Shown here piece by piece: positions 42,044 through 51,170 of a stretch of 64,000 nucleotides of DNA. The DNA lies in contig JAJFGK010000026.1 in assembly GCA_021776195.1 (NCBI GenBank), positions 1 through 64,000 on the forward strand, read 5' to 3'. The translations under genes and the position numbers were made by a program. Within the stretch, counting starts at the first letter, position 1. Each line of letters opens with the position of its first letter. This DNA comes from Kiloniellaceae bacterium (lineage in GTDB: Bacteria > Pseudomonadota > Alphaproteobacteria > Kiloniellales > Kiloniellaceae). The notes beneath the pieces are model-generated. The model did not search any database, was not told the DNA's origin, and saw nothing but the letters and a program-made list of their open reading frames with translations.

Positions 42044-42931
42044 CTATCCCAGTATCCCGCCTTCGTGGGTCTCTTCCGCGCTGCCGAGCTGCGGGGCCGC
42101 CTGGGCCACGGGGCCGCTGGCCTTGAGGTCGATGCTGGCCTTCGCGAGCGCTTCCAGGATCGCCTGGTTGATCTCGTAGCGGTGCTGGTAGTAGGTCTCG
42201 CTCGGCACCCAGAAGCGCGCGCCGACCACGGTGCCGCCATAGGCGAAGTCGTGCACGCCGACCTGCGGCGCCGGGATGTCCTCGCCCCGGGGAAAGGCCT
42301 CGATCGCGCCGCGGACCGCGGCGATGGCGCGCTCGACGTCCTGGCCGGCGGCGATGAAGATTCGCGGCTCGACGATGCGGTTTTCCTGGGAGTTGATCAG
42401 GACCTGACCGACGATCTCCTTGTTGGGCACGGTGATCAGCTCGCCGTCGTCGCCGCGCAGCTCGGTGTGGGACAGCTTGATCTCCTCGACCACGCCATAG
42501 GTGCCGCGCACCCGGATCGTGTTTTTCACCACGAAGGGCCGGGTCAGGATGATGGCGAGCCCGGCGCCGTAGTTGGAGAGCGGACCCTGGAGCGCCATGG
42601 TCAGACCGAAGGCGCCGGCGCCGGCCAGGGCGATCAAGGGCGCGATGGTGATGCCGAAATTGCCCAGGGTAATGATGATGACGATGCCGATCATGATGAT
42701 GCGCACGACGTTGCCGCCGAAGCGCGACAGGGTCGGGTCGAAATTGCGCTTCTCGCACATGACGACCACGCGCCCCGCCACCCAGCCGGAGACCTTGAGG
42801 CCGATGATCAGGATCACGATGGCGCCGAGGATCTGGAATCCATAGGCCACGAGAAATTCGAGCAGGGTGTCGACCAGGGACTCCGCGAAGGCGAGTTGCT
42901 GCTCGATCTGTTCGCCGATTTCTTCGTCCAT
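42044..42931 (-). CDS. Small-conductance mechanosensitive channel, MscS family
   Basis: 295 residues with three transmembrane helices: two near residues 20-45 and 60-85, and the pore helix TM3 about 90-120 containing the Gly/Ala-rich packing motif GAGAFGLTMALQGPLSN, then the beta domain (VVEEIKLSHTELRGDDGE, VPNKEIVGQVLINS) and the C-terminal cage. It opens on membrane stretch to release solutes during osmotic downshock. ATG 42931 has GGGGGAAG upstream; an open frame extends far upstream but is unsupported. Possibly a conductance or sensor variant; the fold is clear. Confidence 0.92.
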   Translation of the reverse strand: MDEEIGEQIEQQLAFAESLVDTLLEFLVAYGFQILGAIVILIIGLKVSGWVAGRVVVMCEKRNFDPTLSRFGGNVVRIIMIGIVIIITLGNFGITIAPLIALAGAGAFGLTMALQGPLSNYGAGLAIILTRPFVVKNTIRVRGTYGVVEEIKLSHTELRGDDGELITVPNKEIVGQVLINSQENRIVEPRIFIAAGQDVERAIAAVRGAIEAFPRGEDIPAPQVGVHDFAYGGTVVGARFWVPSETYYQHRYEINQAILEALAKASIDLKASGPVAQAAPQLGSAEETHEGGILG

Positions 42932-43063
42932 GATTTCTTCCCCCTGTTTCGACGCCAGGGACGACGTTATCGCGGATGCTCCCGGGCCTGCAAACCTCAT
43001 TGTGCGTGGCGCATGATCGGTTAAAGTCCGGCCCCGTTGCGAGAGACTTCGAGGAAAACCGCC

Positions 43064-43699
43064 ATGTTTGAGAGCAAGACGATCCTTCCCCTGTTCCCGA
43101 CCAACGTCTGGGCCCACGACCTGGCGCCGGCGACGCGCGATCCCTTGAACCAGGGGCTGAAGGCGCGGATCGAGGGCCTTTTGACGCCGCGCCCGCAGAT
43201 CAAGCCGGGGGAGACCTGGCAGACCCGCAACGATCTGCAAAAGGATCCGGGATTTGCGAGCCTGATGGGCATCGTGCAGGAGGCGGTGGCCGGCGTCCTG
43301 GAGTTCATCGAGGCCGAGCCCACGCCCTTCGAGGTGACCGGCTGCTGGGCCAACATCAATCCCTCGGGCGCGCCCCACTCGATGCACAATCACGGCAACA
43401 ATTTCCTCAGCGGCGTCTATTACGTGCAGACCGGCGAGGGCTCGGACTCGATCACCTTCTTCGATCCGCGCAACGAGGTCGGCGTCATCACGCCGCGCTT
43501 CAAGCAGCGCAATCAGCACAACTCGCGCACCGTGAATGTCGAGGCCAAGTCCGGGCGCCTGGTCCTCTTTCCGGCCTGGCTGCGGCATGCCGTGGCGCCC
43601 AATCAAAACCCGGCCGAGCGCATCTCGGTGGCCTTCAACGTGATGTTCAGCGACTTCACCCGGACCATCGCAACGCCGCGCTGGGAAGGCCTGGAGTAG
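43064..43699 (+). CDS. Putative 2OG-Fe(II) oxygenase, TIGR02466 type
   Basis: 211 residues. It has the family pattern PFEVTGCWANINPSGAPHSM followed by the metal-site HNHGNNFLSGVYYV, and a distal RLVLFPAWLRHAV where the third ligand His is expected; NPAERISVAFN fits the Arg/Ser that binds 2-oxoglutarate. Substrate unknown. ATG 43064 follows GAGGA at 8-nt spacing. It is the first of five probable iron/2OG dioxygenases in the last 21 kb. Divergent from the mechanosensitive channel gene. Confidence 0.78.
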   Translation: MFESKTILPLFPTNVWAHDLAPATRDPLNQGLKARIEGLLTPRPQIKPGETWQTRNDLQKDPGFASLMGIVQEAVAGVLEFIEAEPTPFEVTGCWANINPSGAPHSMHNHGNNFLSGVYYVQTGEGSDSITFFDPRNEVGVITPRFKQRNQHNSRTVNVEAKSGRLVLFPAWLRHAVAPNQNPAERISVAFNVMFSDFTRTIATPRWEGLE

Positions 43700-43865
43700 G
43701 GTAGCTGGTGGTGGACTGACTTTCGGCTTTTCACGATGCAATCGGCCAATTCAAAGTAAATCTATTTAAAATCAAATCGTTAGGTAGGGATTCCTTCACC
43801 CGCTCTTAGTAAATTGGTGAAGAGAAATCACCGGGCCTTGGGGGCCCGAAACAAGAGAGGCAACC

Positions 43866-44207
43866 ATGTCGCAAACCGCGCAAAACCAGCGTCGCTCCTA
43901 CCGTTTCAATCATCTCGACGACGTCAACACCCGACGCAAGGTCGGCAACGCCGCCCATGCCCTGATGTCTTCCTCCGGTCAGGCTCGGGGAGACATGGCC
44001 TATAGCCAGGCCGAAGCGCTGGTCGACTCCCTGATCGACCTCTACGGCACGATCCAGGGCGAGCTGCCGTCCTTTCATCAAGACCAGCACAGCCAGGACG
44101 TGGCGCGCCGCCTGGAACATCTGGAAAAAGCCGTTCACTCCTACCGCGAGGCCTTCGAAAGCGGGTTCTTCGCCGACGGCACGAAGGACCAGGCCAAGCA
44201 GGGCTAG
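43866..44207 (+). CDS. Hypothetical protein, 113 aa
   Basis: A soluble, polar helical protein (helices about residues 24-62 and 70-100, Gln/His-rich) with no recognised domain. A GAGAGG Shine-Dalgarno precedes ATG 43866, and upstream a GC hairpin CGGGCC/GGCCCG (about 43832-43848) lies in the leader. It has the codon use of its neighbours. Function cannot be stated. Confidence 0.6.
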   Translation: MSQTAQNQRRSYRFNHLDDVNTRRKVGNAAHALMSSSGQARGDMAYSQAEALVDSLIDLYGTIQGELPSFHQDQHSQDVARRLEHLEKAVHSYREAFESGFFADGTKDQAKQG

Positions 44208-44250
44208 GTTCCATGCGGCCAGCTCCCACCAGGCGGCTAACTCCAGGTGG

Positions 44251-45276
44251 CTAGCTCCAGGTCGGGCGGCCCTCGATCGGGTAGCTCGGGTCGTTGTAGC
44301 CCGGGGTCGAGGGATGGCCGGTCGGGACCAGACTGTCGACCAGGGCCTCGTCTTCGGCCGTGAAGCGGTAGTCGAGGGCGCCCAGGTAGTCCCGCCACTG
44401 TTCCAGCGTGCGCGGTCCGGCCAGGGCCGCGGTCACCATCCGGTTGTTCAGCACCCAGGCGACGGCGAACTGGCCGGGCGTGATGCCTCTGGCCTCCGCG
44501 TGTCGCTTCAGGGTCTGGGCGATTGCAAGCGATTCCGGGCGCCATTCGCTCTGCATCATGCGCGCGTCCTGGCGCCCGGCGCGGGTCTCCGGGTCCGGAG
44601 CCTGGTCCGGCGCGTACTTGCCGGTCAGAACGCCGCGGGCCAGGGGGCTGTAGGGCACGACCCCGATGCCGTGGTGCTGGCAGACCGGGAGCTGTTCGAC
44701 CTCGGGCATGCGGTTCATGGCGTTGTAGTATGGCTGGCTGACCACCGGATGGGGCACGCCCAGGCTGTCGCAAATCCGAACGATCTCGGCGATCCGCCAG
44801 GAGCGGAAGTTGCTGACGCCGAAATAGCGGATTTTGCCCTGACGGATCAGGTCGCCGAGGACGGCCACGGTCTCCTCCAGGGGCGTCTCCCGGTCCTCGA
44901 TGTGCAGATAGTAGATGTCGATCCAGTCGCTCTGGAGCCGGCGCAGGGAGTCCTCGCAGGCCCGCAGCAGCCAGCGCCGGCCTAGACCCCCATTGTTGGG
45001 CCCACAGGCGTTGGGGTCGTCGCCAATCATCGGGTTGCCGGCCTTGGTGGCCAGCACCCACCAGTCCCGCCCGGCCTTGATGGCGGCCCCGGTGATTTCC
45101 TCCGAGGCACCGCCGGCGTACTGGTCGGCGGTGTCGAGGAAGTTGACCCCGGCTTCGCGGGCATGGGCGAGAATTGTCCCCGCGTCGGCCGCCTCGGTCC
45201 GCAGGCCGAACATCATGGTGCCGACGCAAAGCCGCGAAACCGACAGGCCGCTGTGACCCAGTCGCTTGTACTCCAT
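44251..45276 (-). CDS. Aldo/keto reductase
   Basis: 341 residues folding as a TIM barrel; the AKR tetrad is visible: Asp of FLDTADQY with Tyr following, Lys in VLATKAGN, His in YYLHIEDRETPLEET, and GVSNFRSW. A C-terminal ALAGPRTLEQWRD block binds NADPH. It probably reduces an aldehyde or ketone; closest by eye to the YajO/Tas-like group. ATG 45276 with AAGG upstream; a longer open frame is ignored. Divergent from the IPMDH-family gene. Confidence 0.87.
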   Translation of the reverse strand: MEYKRLGHSGLSVSRLCVGTMMFGLRTEAADAGTILAHAREAGVNFLDTADQYAGGASEEITGAAIKAGRDWWVLATKAGNPMIGDDPNACGPNNGGLGRRWLLRACEDSLRRLQSDWIDIYYLHIEDRETPLEETVAVLGDLIRQGKIRYFGVSNFRSWRIAEIVRICDSLGVPHPVVSQPYYNAMNRMPEVEQLPVCQHHGIGVVPYSPLARGVLTGKYAPDQAPDPETRAGRQDARMMQSEWRPESLAIAQTLKRHAEARGITPGQFAVAWVLNNRMVTAALAGPRTLEQWRDYLGALDYRFTAEDEALVDSLVPTGHPSTPGYNDPSYPIEGRPTWS

Positions 45277-45370
45277 GACCTTATCCCTTAGCTGTTGCCT
45301 CGCTTTATAAGCATTCCGGGCGGCCGGACCAAGCGCCGCCCCACAAGGCACCCAGGGGAGACGCGGGTTC

Positions 45371-46450
45371 ATGAACCAATCCTATTCAATCGCGGTGCTG
45401 GCCGGCGACGGCATTGGCCTGGAGGTCATGGCGCCCACCGTGGCCCTGCTGGCGCGCCTGGCCGGGGAGGGCGGTTTCCGCCTCGAGTTCGAGGAGATGG
45501 CCGGCGGCGCGGCGCTCTACCGCGACAGCGGCGATGCCCTGCCCGAGGCAACCGCGGTGCGGGCCGGGCAGGCCGACGCCATCCTGCTGGGCGCCATGGG
45601 GCTGCCGGGGGTGCGCTATCCCGACGGCCGCGAGATCGCGCCCCAGGTCGATCTGCGCGAACGCTTCGGGCTCTTCGCCGGGGTCCGCCCGGTCAAGGCC
45701 CTGGCCGGCCTGCCGACGGTACTGGCCGACCCGCGCGCCGCCGGGATCGACTTCGTGCTGGTGCGCGAGCAGACCGAGGGCCTCTTCGCCGACCGCACCG
45801 AGGCGCGCATCGAGGGCGACGCCACGGCGCGCCAGGAACTGGTCATCACCCGGGCCGCCTCGGAGCGTCTGTTTCGCTTTTCCTTCGAGCTCGCCCGCCG
45901 CCGCAAATCTCAAGGTAAACCGGGCCGGGTGACCTGTGTCGACAAGGCCAACATCCTGCCGGCCTTCGCCTTCTTCCGCGGTATCTTCGAGGAGGTGGCG
46001 GCCGATTATCCCGATATCGCCGCGGATGCCTGCTACGTCGATGCCATGGCCATGAACCTGGTCAAGCGGCCCTGGGACTACGACGTGATGGTCACCGAGA
46101 ACATGTTCGGCGACATCCTCTCGGACCAGGCCGGCGGCCTGATCGGCGGCCTCGGCTTCGCCCCCTCGGCCGATATCGGCGCGACCCAGGCGGTCTTCCA
46201 GCCGGCCCACGGCACCGCCCCGGACATCATGGGCCAGGGCAAGGCCAACCCCACGGCGACGATCCTCTCCGGCGCCCTGATGCTGGAATGGCTCGGCGAG
46301 CGCCACGACGACCCGGCCCTGACCGCCGCCGGCGCCAGGCTGACGGCGGCGGTGGAGCGGGCGTTTGCCAAGGGCGAGCTGAAGCCCTTTGAGTTGGGCG
46401 GGCCGGACGGCACGGCGGCGATTGCGGGGGCGGTCGAGGCGGCGTTGTAG
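45371..46450 (+). CDS. Isocitrate/isopropylmalate dehydrogenase family protein
   Basis: 359 residues with the family core: VLAGDGIGLEV at the N-terminus, RERFGLFAGVRPVK, FVLVREQTEGLF, DKANILPAF, YVDAMAMNLVKRPWDYDVMVTEN (catalytic Tyr/Lys/Asp region, written here in part), and FQPAHGTAPDIMG for NAD binding. It oxidatively decarboxylates a beta-hydroxy acid. Not next to leuCD, so 3-isopropylmalate dehydrogenase (LeuB), tartrate dehydrogenase or a related activity are all possible; the sequence tends to the non-LeuB branch because the VREQTEGLF loop replaces the usual LeuB VRELTGGIYFG. Confidence 0.8.
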   Translation: MNQSYSIAVLAGDGIGLEVMAPTVALLARLAGEGGFRLEFEEMAGGAALYRDSGDALPEATAVRAGQADAILLGAMGLPGVRYPDGREIAPQVDLRERFGLFAGVRPVKALAGLPTVLADPRAAGIDFVLVREQTEGLFADRTEARIEGDATARQELVITRAASERLFRFSFELARRRKSQGKPGRVTCVDKANILPAFAFFRGIFEEVAADYPDIAADACYVDAMAMNLVKRPWDYDVMVTENMFGDILSDQAGGLIGGLGFAPSADIGATQAVFQPAHGTAPDIMGQGKANPTATILSGALMLEWLGERHDDPALTAAGARLTAAVERAFAKGELKPFELGGPDGTAAIAGAVEAAL

Positions 46451-46495
46451 GGGGCTCAGGTCAGTGCGCTCTTCGATTCGCTCACAGTTGAATGG

Positions 46496-47473
46496 TTAAC
46501 CTGCATCTCTCAAGGAACACATCTGGCCGCGATAGTCCGGATACTCCATCACGGAAGAGCGGGGATGGAGATGGGTGCACAATACCATTTCCCTCGTGCC
46601 GTCTGGATTCGTTGGGGAAAACACTTCATACCATGGCCCCATATTACTCTCGAACCGATAGCGCCTAAATTTGGGCGAGGTGTTTAGGATCAAATCGGAC
46701 AGTTGCCATTTTCGGAAAATCTCATTCCCTTTTTTTATCGTGGTTCGCATGGTGGCATAAAATCCGCCTGGCAATGTTTGTACAGAAATACCCGAGGTGT
46801 CCGAATAGTTTTTGGGAATGGGGATACAGGCATCATATCGGCACAGTGTTGTTGGGGTGGTTGAAGAGTAATCCCAACTCACCCCAATAATTTTTGTGTT
46901 TGTTGTCCACAAGCGATGAGATTTTGCCCACCTGGTTATTGAATCCATAGCCTCGCGAATGCCAGTGCTTCCACCGCTACCGCCGTAGCTTCCAAAATTT
47001 CTAACGTAAGCAACACGAACCGGCGGATTTCTGATGATGTCCATCCGATCGGCCGAGGACTGCCGATCGTAAGAAATTCCCTCGGCTCGAAATCGTTGAA
47101 GTAGAAAATCGCCCCACAAATTGAATTGATGAACAGATCTATATTCGCGAGGGCAACGGCCGAACATTTTTGTGAAGGATCGGGAAAAATGTTGGCTGGA
47201 GGAAAAACCACAATTCAACGCGACGTCGAGAATTGGCAGATTCTCGGCGTAGCTTAGCAGGCAAGCCGACCTTTCCAGACGGATGCGTTTTACGAAGCTA
47301 ACAGGGGACTCTCCGACTTGCTCATGAAAAAGCCGTAGGAAGTGGTATTTCGATAAACAGGCAACATCAGCGAGTGAGTCGAGATTGAGGTTGGCGTGAA
47401 AGTTGGCGTGAGCGAAATTCAATGCAGCATTGATTCGGCGACTGTTCCTGTTTTCAGGCCAAAGCACGGGCAT
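46496..47473 (-). CDS. AraC-family regulator with GyrI-like ligand domain
   Basis: 325 residues: two N-terminal AraC helix-turn-helices (residues about 10-110; LADVACLSKYHFLRLFHEQV and NCGFSSSQHFSRSFTKMFG) and a C-terminal GyrI-like (SOUL/effector-binding) domain (about 145-310). It resembles SoxS/Rob-type and BmrR-like ligand-responsive activators. The coding sequence is clearly less GC-rich than neighbouring genes, suggesting acquisition. ATG 47473 is used. Divergent from a lipoprotein gene, its likely target. Confidence 0.85.
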   Translation of the reverse strand: MPVLWPENRNSRRINAALNFAHANFHANLNLDSLADVACLSKYHFLRLFHEQVGESPVSFVKRIRLERSACLLSYAENLPILDVALNCGFSSSQHFSRSFTKMFGRCPREYRSVHQFNLWGDFLLQRFRAEGISYDRQSSADRMDIIRNPPVRVAYVRNFGSYGGSGGSTGIREAMDSITRWAKSHRLWTTNTKIIGVSWDYSSTTPTTLCRYDACIPIPKNYSDTSGISVQTLPGGFYATMRTTIKKGNEIFRKWQLSDLILNTSPKFRRYRFESNMGPWYEVFSPTNPDGTREMVLCTHLHPRSSVMEYPDYRGQMCSLRDAG

Positions 47474-47724
47474 AAAATCAAATCACCCCTGTAGAAGCAC
47501 AAACCACAGAGATTGAAACGAGATTCTAACTTTTCCGGATGCCCTGGTACACAGAAATTTTTTGAATGCAAAATAGCAATAACAGACAAGATTTAGGATA
47601 TGGCGACCGATATCATCCGTAAAAGATTTACCTAACTCGGTACGAAGTGTCGGTAGCAGGTATCTCTATTGAAAAACGACCTTCGGAAAATCCGTTCAAC
47701 AGACGAGAAACGGAAAGGGAAATA

Positions 47725-48264
47725 ATGAGAAGGGCAATATTGGTCACAGTATTCGGTACGCTGACATTGACTGCATGTTCAGCCTACGATGTCAGCGAAA
47801 ACGTGCGTCAACTTAGTCTCAGTTTTACAGACCCTCGATGGGATGGTGGCAACGTTCCGGATGGACAACAGTGTCTCAGGTTTGGGGGAAGGGAGCCTGG
47901 AACGCCAGAGTTGAAAGTCGGGGGAATCCCCGCAACAGCCGATGCATTGGTGGTCGAATACACCGATAGGTCGTGGGGCGCAGTTGGATGGCATGGAAAA
48001 ATCGGCTTCAATATCGAACCAGGCGTGACGACCTATGTCATCCCCTCTGTCCCTGGGCACTCGTTTGATCTGCCAGAAGGTTTTTATCTGATCGCTGAGC
48101 ATCGGGCTCCTCATTGGGATGTCGCCGGTGCATACCTTCCACCTTGCTCTGGTGGCTTGGGCAATAGCTACTACGCAACGGTCAAGGCGATAGTAAAAGC
48201 GAAATCAGACGACAACAAACCTCTACTACTGGCTGAGAATGTCATCCAAATGGGCAAGTTCTGA
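47725..48264 (+). CDS. Lipoprotein with PEBP-like features
   Basis: 179 residues starting at ATG 47725 (AAAGGGA upstream). Signal peptide with lipobox TLTLTAC (Cys 18). The mature part has a block (GTPELKVGGIPATADALVVE) and a C-terminal GNSYYATVKAIVKA that resemble the phosphatidylethanolamine-binding protein fold, though the hallmark DPD ligand motif is not present. Low GC like the AraC gene opposite, from which it is separated by 251 bp of AT-rich DNA; the two likely arrived together. Confidence 0.55.
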   Translation: MRRAILVTVFGTLTLTACSAYDVSENVRQLSLSFTDPRWDGGNVPDGQQCLRFGGREPGTPELKVGGIPATADALVVEYTDRSWGAVGWHGKIGFNIEPGVTTYVIPSVPGHSFDLPEGFYLIAEHRAPHWDVAGAYLPPCSGGLGNSYYATVKAIVKAKSDDNKPLLLAENVIQMGKF

Positions 48265-48376
48265 AGTAAGCGGCCGATCACCCCACGTTGAGTCCTGGGA
48301 GCATAATACTCAATCTATCGTCTGGACTGCACCCCTGTCGTGTCCCCAGATCTCCCTATGAGACAATGCCATCAAT

Positions 48377-49636
48377 CTAACGCCGCGCGGAAGGACGGTA
48401 CGCCAGGTATTTGCGTTGCGTGGCAATGTGGTCCGCCAGAAATTTGGCGTCGTGCCAGACGCCCCAGATGAAGGAGGAGCCCCGACAGGACTGCCATGGC
48501 AATCCCAGGAAATAGATCCCGGGCTCGGCCGAAATCCCGCGCCGATGGTCCGGCTTGCCCTTCTCGTCGAAGGCGTCGACCTTCAACCAGCTGTAATCCA
48601 GGGCAAAGCCTGTCGCCCAGACGATGGTGGCTATTCCGGCCTCGGCCAGGTTCAATTCAAGAACGGGATCGGTCACGCAGGGAGGGTCCGGTTCGATGAT
48701 GCGGGCGTCGGGCTCCTCGGGAAGGTCGAGACCGTTGCGCGCGACATAGGCGTCGGCTTCGTCCAGCACCGACAGGTGGTTCGCATCGCCGCGGGCGAGA
48801 TTGTCGGCAAGGTCCGGCGCGAAACTCAGCACACCGTCTTCGAAGGTTTCCGTCCGGCCAAGGAGCGTCATCCCCCGCGCGGCAAGCCGCCGGAAGTCGA
48901 CCGTATGGCCGCCGCGGGCACCGCTTACCGAGATCGTGACATGTTCGGTGTTGGGCCCGAGGGTCGGCGCGTCCCACTTGCCCAGGACCCCGAGCCACCA
49001 GACGTTGTCGCGCCCGCGATAGCTTCGGGGCGGACGGTCGTGCGGGCCGACCGAGAGGTGGACACGCTTTCCCGCGCGCAAGAGCTCGTCCGCGATCTGC
49101 ACCCCCGAGGACCCCGCGCCGACCACCAGCACCGCACCCTCGGGCAGCCGGTCGGGATTGCGGTAGGCGCTGGAATGGATCTGCATGATCCCGGCATTTT
49201 CGGGAACGAGTGCCGGGACGATGGGGCGTTGGAAGGGTCCGGTGGCGGCAACCACGTTGTTGGCTTCGATCGCGCCATCGGACATTTCGGCGCGAAAGCC
49301 GGGCCGGCCGACATTCCTTTGCACAGCCTTTACCTCCACGCCGCAGCGGATCGGGGCCGCGATCTGTTCCGCGTAGGCGGCGAAGTAGTCCGCGACCCTC
49401 TCCTTGGGGGCAAAGGCATCGGGATCGATGTCGAAAAACTCCATGCCCGGAAATCGATCGTGCCAGGCCGGGCCATTGGCCACCAAGGAGTCCCATCTTT
49501 CCGAGCGCCAGCGTTCGGCAATTCGGTGCCGTTCCACGACCAGGTGAGGCACGCCGCAGTTGCTCAGGTGCTCGCTCATGGCCAAGCCGGCCTGGCCGGC
49601 GCCAACAACGAGCGTGTCTACCTTTTCGATCGACAT
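48377..49636 (-). CDS. FMO-like flavin-dependent monooxygenase
   Basis: 419 residues with two dinucleotide-binding motifs: FAD at VVGAGQAGLA (residues about 10-19) and NADPH at VVGAGSSGVQIA (about 170), and the class B ATG motif in IVWATGFALDY near residue 350. This suggests an N- or S-oxygenase or a Baeyer-Villiger-type monooxygenase; the FxGxxxHxxxY/F fingerprint is degenerate (QIHSSAYR). Substrate unknown. ATG 49636 follows GAGGA. Confidence 0.85.
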   Translation of the reverse strand: MSIEKVDTLVVGAGQAGLAMSEHLSNCGVPHLVVERHRIAERWRSERWDSLVANGPAWHDRFPGMEFFDIDPDAFAPKERVADYFAAYAEQIAAPIRCGVEVKAVQRNVGRPGFRAEMSDGAIEANNVVAATGPFQRPIVPALVPENAGIMQIHSSAYRNPDRLPEGAVLVVGAGSSGVQIADELLRAGKRVHLSVGPHDRPPRSYRGRDNVWWLGVLGKWDAPTLGPNTEHVTISVSGARGGHTVDFRRLAARGMTLLGRTETFEDGVLSFAPDLADNLARGDANHLSVLDEADAYVARNGLDLPEEPDARIIEPDPPCVTDPVLELNLAEAGIATIVWATGFALDYSWLKVDAFDEKGKPDHRRGISAEPGIYFLGLPWQSCRGSSFIWGVWHDAKFLADHIATQRKYLAYRPSARR

Positions 49637-49792
49637 TTCCGGATCCTCTTCTGGCCTTCCACGATTTTCAGCTTAGTCGGCGCGGCACAATACGCATCTG
49701 CTGGACTTTCAAGACTGCCCGATAGGCGTTGCGGTACGGAGCGCCGATACCGGTTGTTGGGTTCTGGCGACACGTTACCTAACTGACGAGAG

Positions 49793-50581
49793 TCAGCCCG
49801 CCTCGCGCGGCGCCGCCGGGCCGAAAATCCGCTCCCGGGCGGCGTCGTCCAGCTTTACGCCGGGCTCCAATTCATAGTTGAGAACCAGGGAGATCCGGGG
49901 TTTTTCCTGCTCCACCCGGGTCACCCGGTGATAGCTGTGGCGGCCCAGCATCAGGGTGAGGGAGCCGGCCGCGACACGGTGGCGCTGGACCCGGGTCGAG
50001 CGGCCCTGCAGTACGGCGTGAACCTCGTCGTAGCAGGGGTCCTCGTCGCTGCGCAGGTCGGGCACGCACTCGAAGATGCCGCCTTCCAGGGGTTCGCCCA
50101 GGTTGATGATCGAGGTGAAGAGGGTCCGGTCGAAGTGCCAGCCGATCTCGCAGCCGGCCTTGTACAGCTGCACGATCAGGGCGTTGGCCGGGTCTTCGTG
50201 CAGATAGACCTGCTCATGGCCGGTGATCGCGCCGACGAACTGCCGCAGGGCCGGCCAGTGATAGAGCGCATCCATCTGCGTGCCCAAGAGCCGGTCGCGG
50301 CCGATGCAATAGGACTTGGAGTTGAGGATCTCGTAGGGCAGCTCATAGGGGAACCGGTCGTAATAGGCATTGGGCCCGTGTTCGCTGTAGTAGGCCCGCG
50401 GCATCCGTTCGTCGATCTCGCGGTTGAAGACCTCGATGCCCTCGGGCGTCAGGAAGTCCGGCGCGCAGACGAACCCGTTGCGGGTCAGGTCCTGCGCCAA
50501 CCCCTGGACCAGGGACCGGTAGGCGTCGCTGTCCGGCCGGTCGAGCGGGTAATGGGCCAGATTGACGAAGGCTTCCTTCAT
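49793..50581 (-). CDS. 2OG-Fe(II) dioxygenase-like protein (PhyH-like)
   Basis: 262 residues. Metal-binding HxD is His149-Phe-Asp151 in GWHFDRTLFTS; the distal ligand is probably His218 in GRHSYHRVTRV, with Arg229 nearby for 2-oxoglutarate. Length and order suit small-molecule hydroxylases. ATG 50581 is selected because GGAG lies 10 nt upstream. It is followed (leftward) by the FMO-like gene with 156 bp between and preceded by an NTF2-like gene in the same direction, so the three may act in one pathway. Substrate unknown. Confidence 0.72.
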   Translation of the reverse strand: MKEAFVNLAHYPLDRPDSDAYRSLVQGLAQDLTRNGFVCAPDFLTPEGIEVFNREIDERMPRAYYSEHGPNAYYDRFPYELPYEILNSKSYCIGRDRLLGTQMDALYHWPALRQFVGAITGHEQVYLHEDPANALIVQLYKAGCEIGWHFDRTLFTSIINLGEPLEGGIFECVPDLRSDEDPCYDEVHAVLQGRSTRVQRHRVAAGSLTLMLGRHSYHRVTRVEQEKPRISLVLNYELEPGVKLDDAARERIFGPAAPREAG

Positions 50582-50720
50582 GCGGGCCTGCTCCAGGTGA
50601 AATGCGGTTGCGACCAGCACGCTATTCCTGTCGGCCGTCCCGGGCAATGTCGCGGTGCGGGGTCAGCCAGGACGGCTGCGATCCCGTCGCTGCTTCGCGC
50701 CTGCCCGCGACCGCCCTTCG

Positions 50721-51071
50721 TCAGGCCTTGTTCCGCACCTCGACGTGCTGAAGTTTGCCCGCGTGGACGATGACATACTCCAGACCCGGGCGAACCACCT
50801 TTTCGCCATCCGTCGTGACGCCGGAGAAGGTAAAATCGAAAAGGACGACGCCGGAGCGCACCTCCTCGACGCTATGCACATCCCATTCCATTTCGGTGAA
50901 ACCGGCGAAAAAGCGTCGCTGCATTTCCATGATTTGCGCGGCGCCGAAAAACACGCCCGTGTTGGCCGAGCTGTAGGTGCTCGAAGGGGTGAACAAGGTC
51001 TGGATCTCATCGAGGTTCCCCGCGTTCGACAGGGCGAAATAGCGCCGAGCCAATTCGATGGCTTTGCTCAA
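50721..51071 (-). CDS. SnoaL/NTF2-like protein
   Basis: 116 residues with the cone-like alpha+beta fold expected of the SnoaL/NTF2 superfamily: N-terminal helix (IELARRYFALSNAGNLDEIQ), then curved strands ending VIVHAGKLQHVEVR. Some members are isomerases, others ligand binders; no catalytic residue can be assigned. TTG 51071 is the start, with AAGGAG 7 nt upstream. Same direction as the PhyH-like gene. Confidence 0.72.
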   Translation of the reverse strand: MSKAIELARRYFALSNAGNLDEIQTLFTPSSTYSSANTGVFFGAAQIMEMQRRFFAGFTEMEWDVHSVEEVRSGVVLFDFTFSGVTTDGEKVVRPGLEYVIVHAGKLQHVEVRNKA

Positions 51072-51170
51072 TTTCTTACTCCTTCGGCCGTGCTGCCTTG
51101 GGCATAGAACGGTTCACACGCCACGGGCGTCTCCCTTGATCGTCTGTGCCACGCTGTCGCGGGGCTTGCC

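Noticed and set aside
41060..42126. Several open frames across the repeat block
   Set aside because: All are by-products of repeated palindromes (repeating Arg/Ala/Gly/Gln peptides) without start signals.
42932..43741. Upstream extension of the MscS frame
   Set aside because: Antisense to the 2OG oxygenase gene; ATG 42931 has a proper Shine-Dalgarno and gives the normal MscS start.
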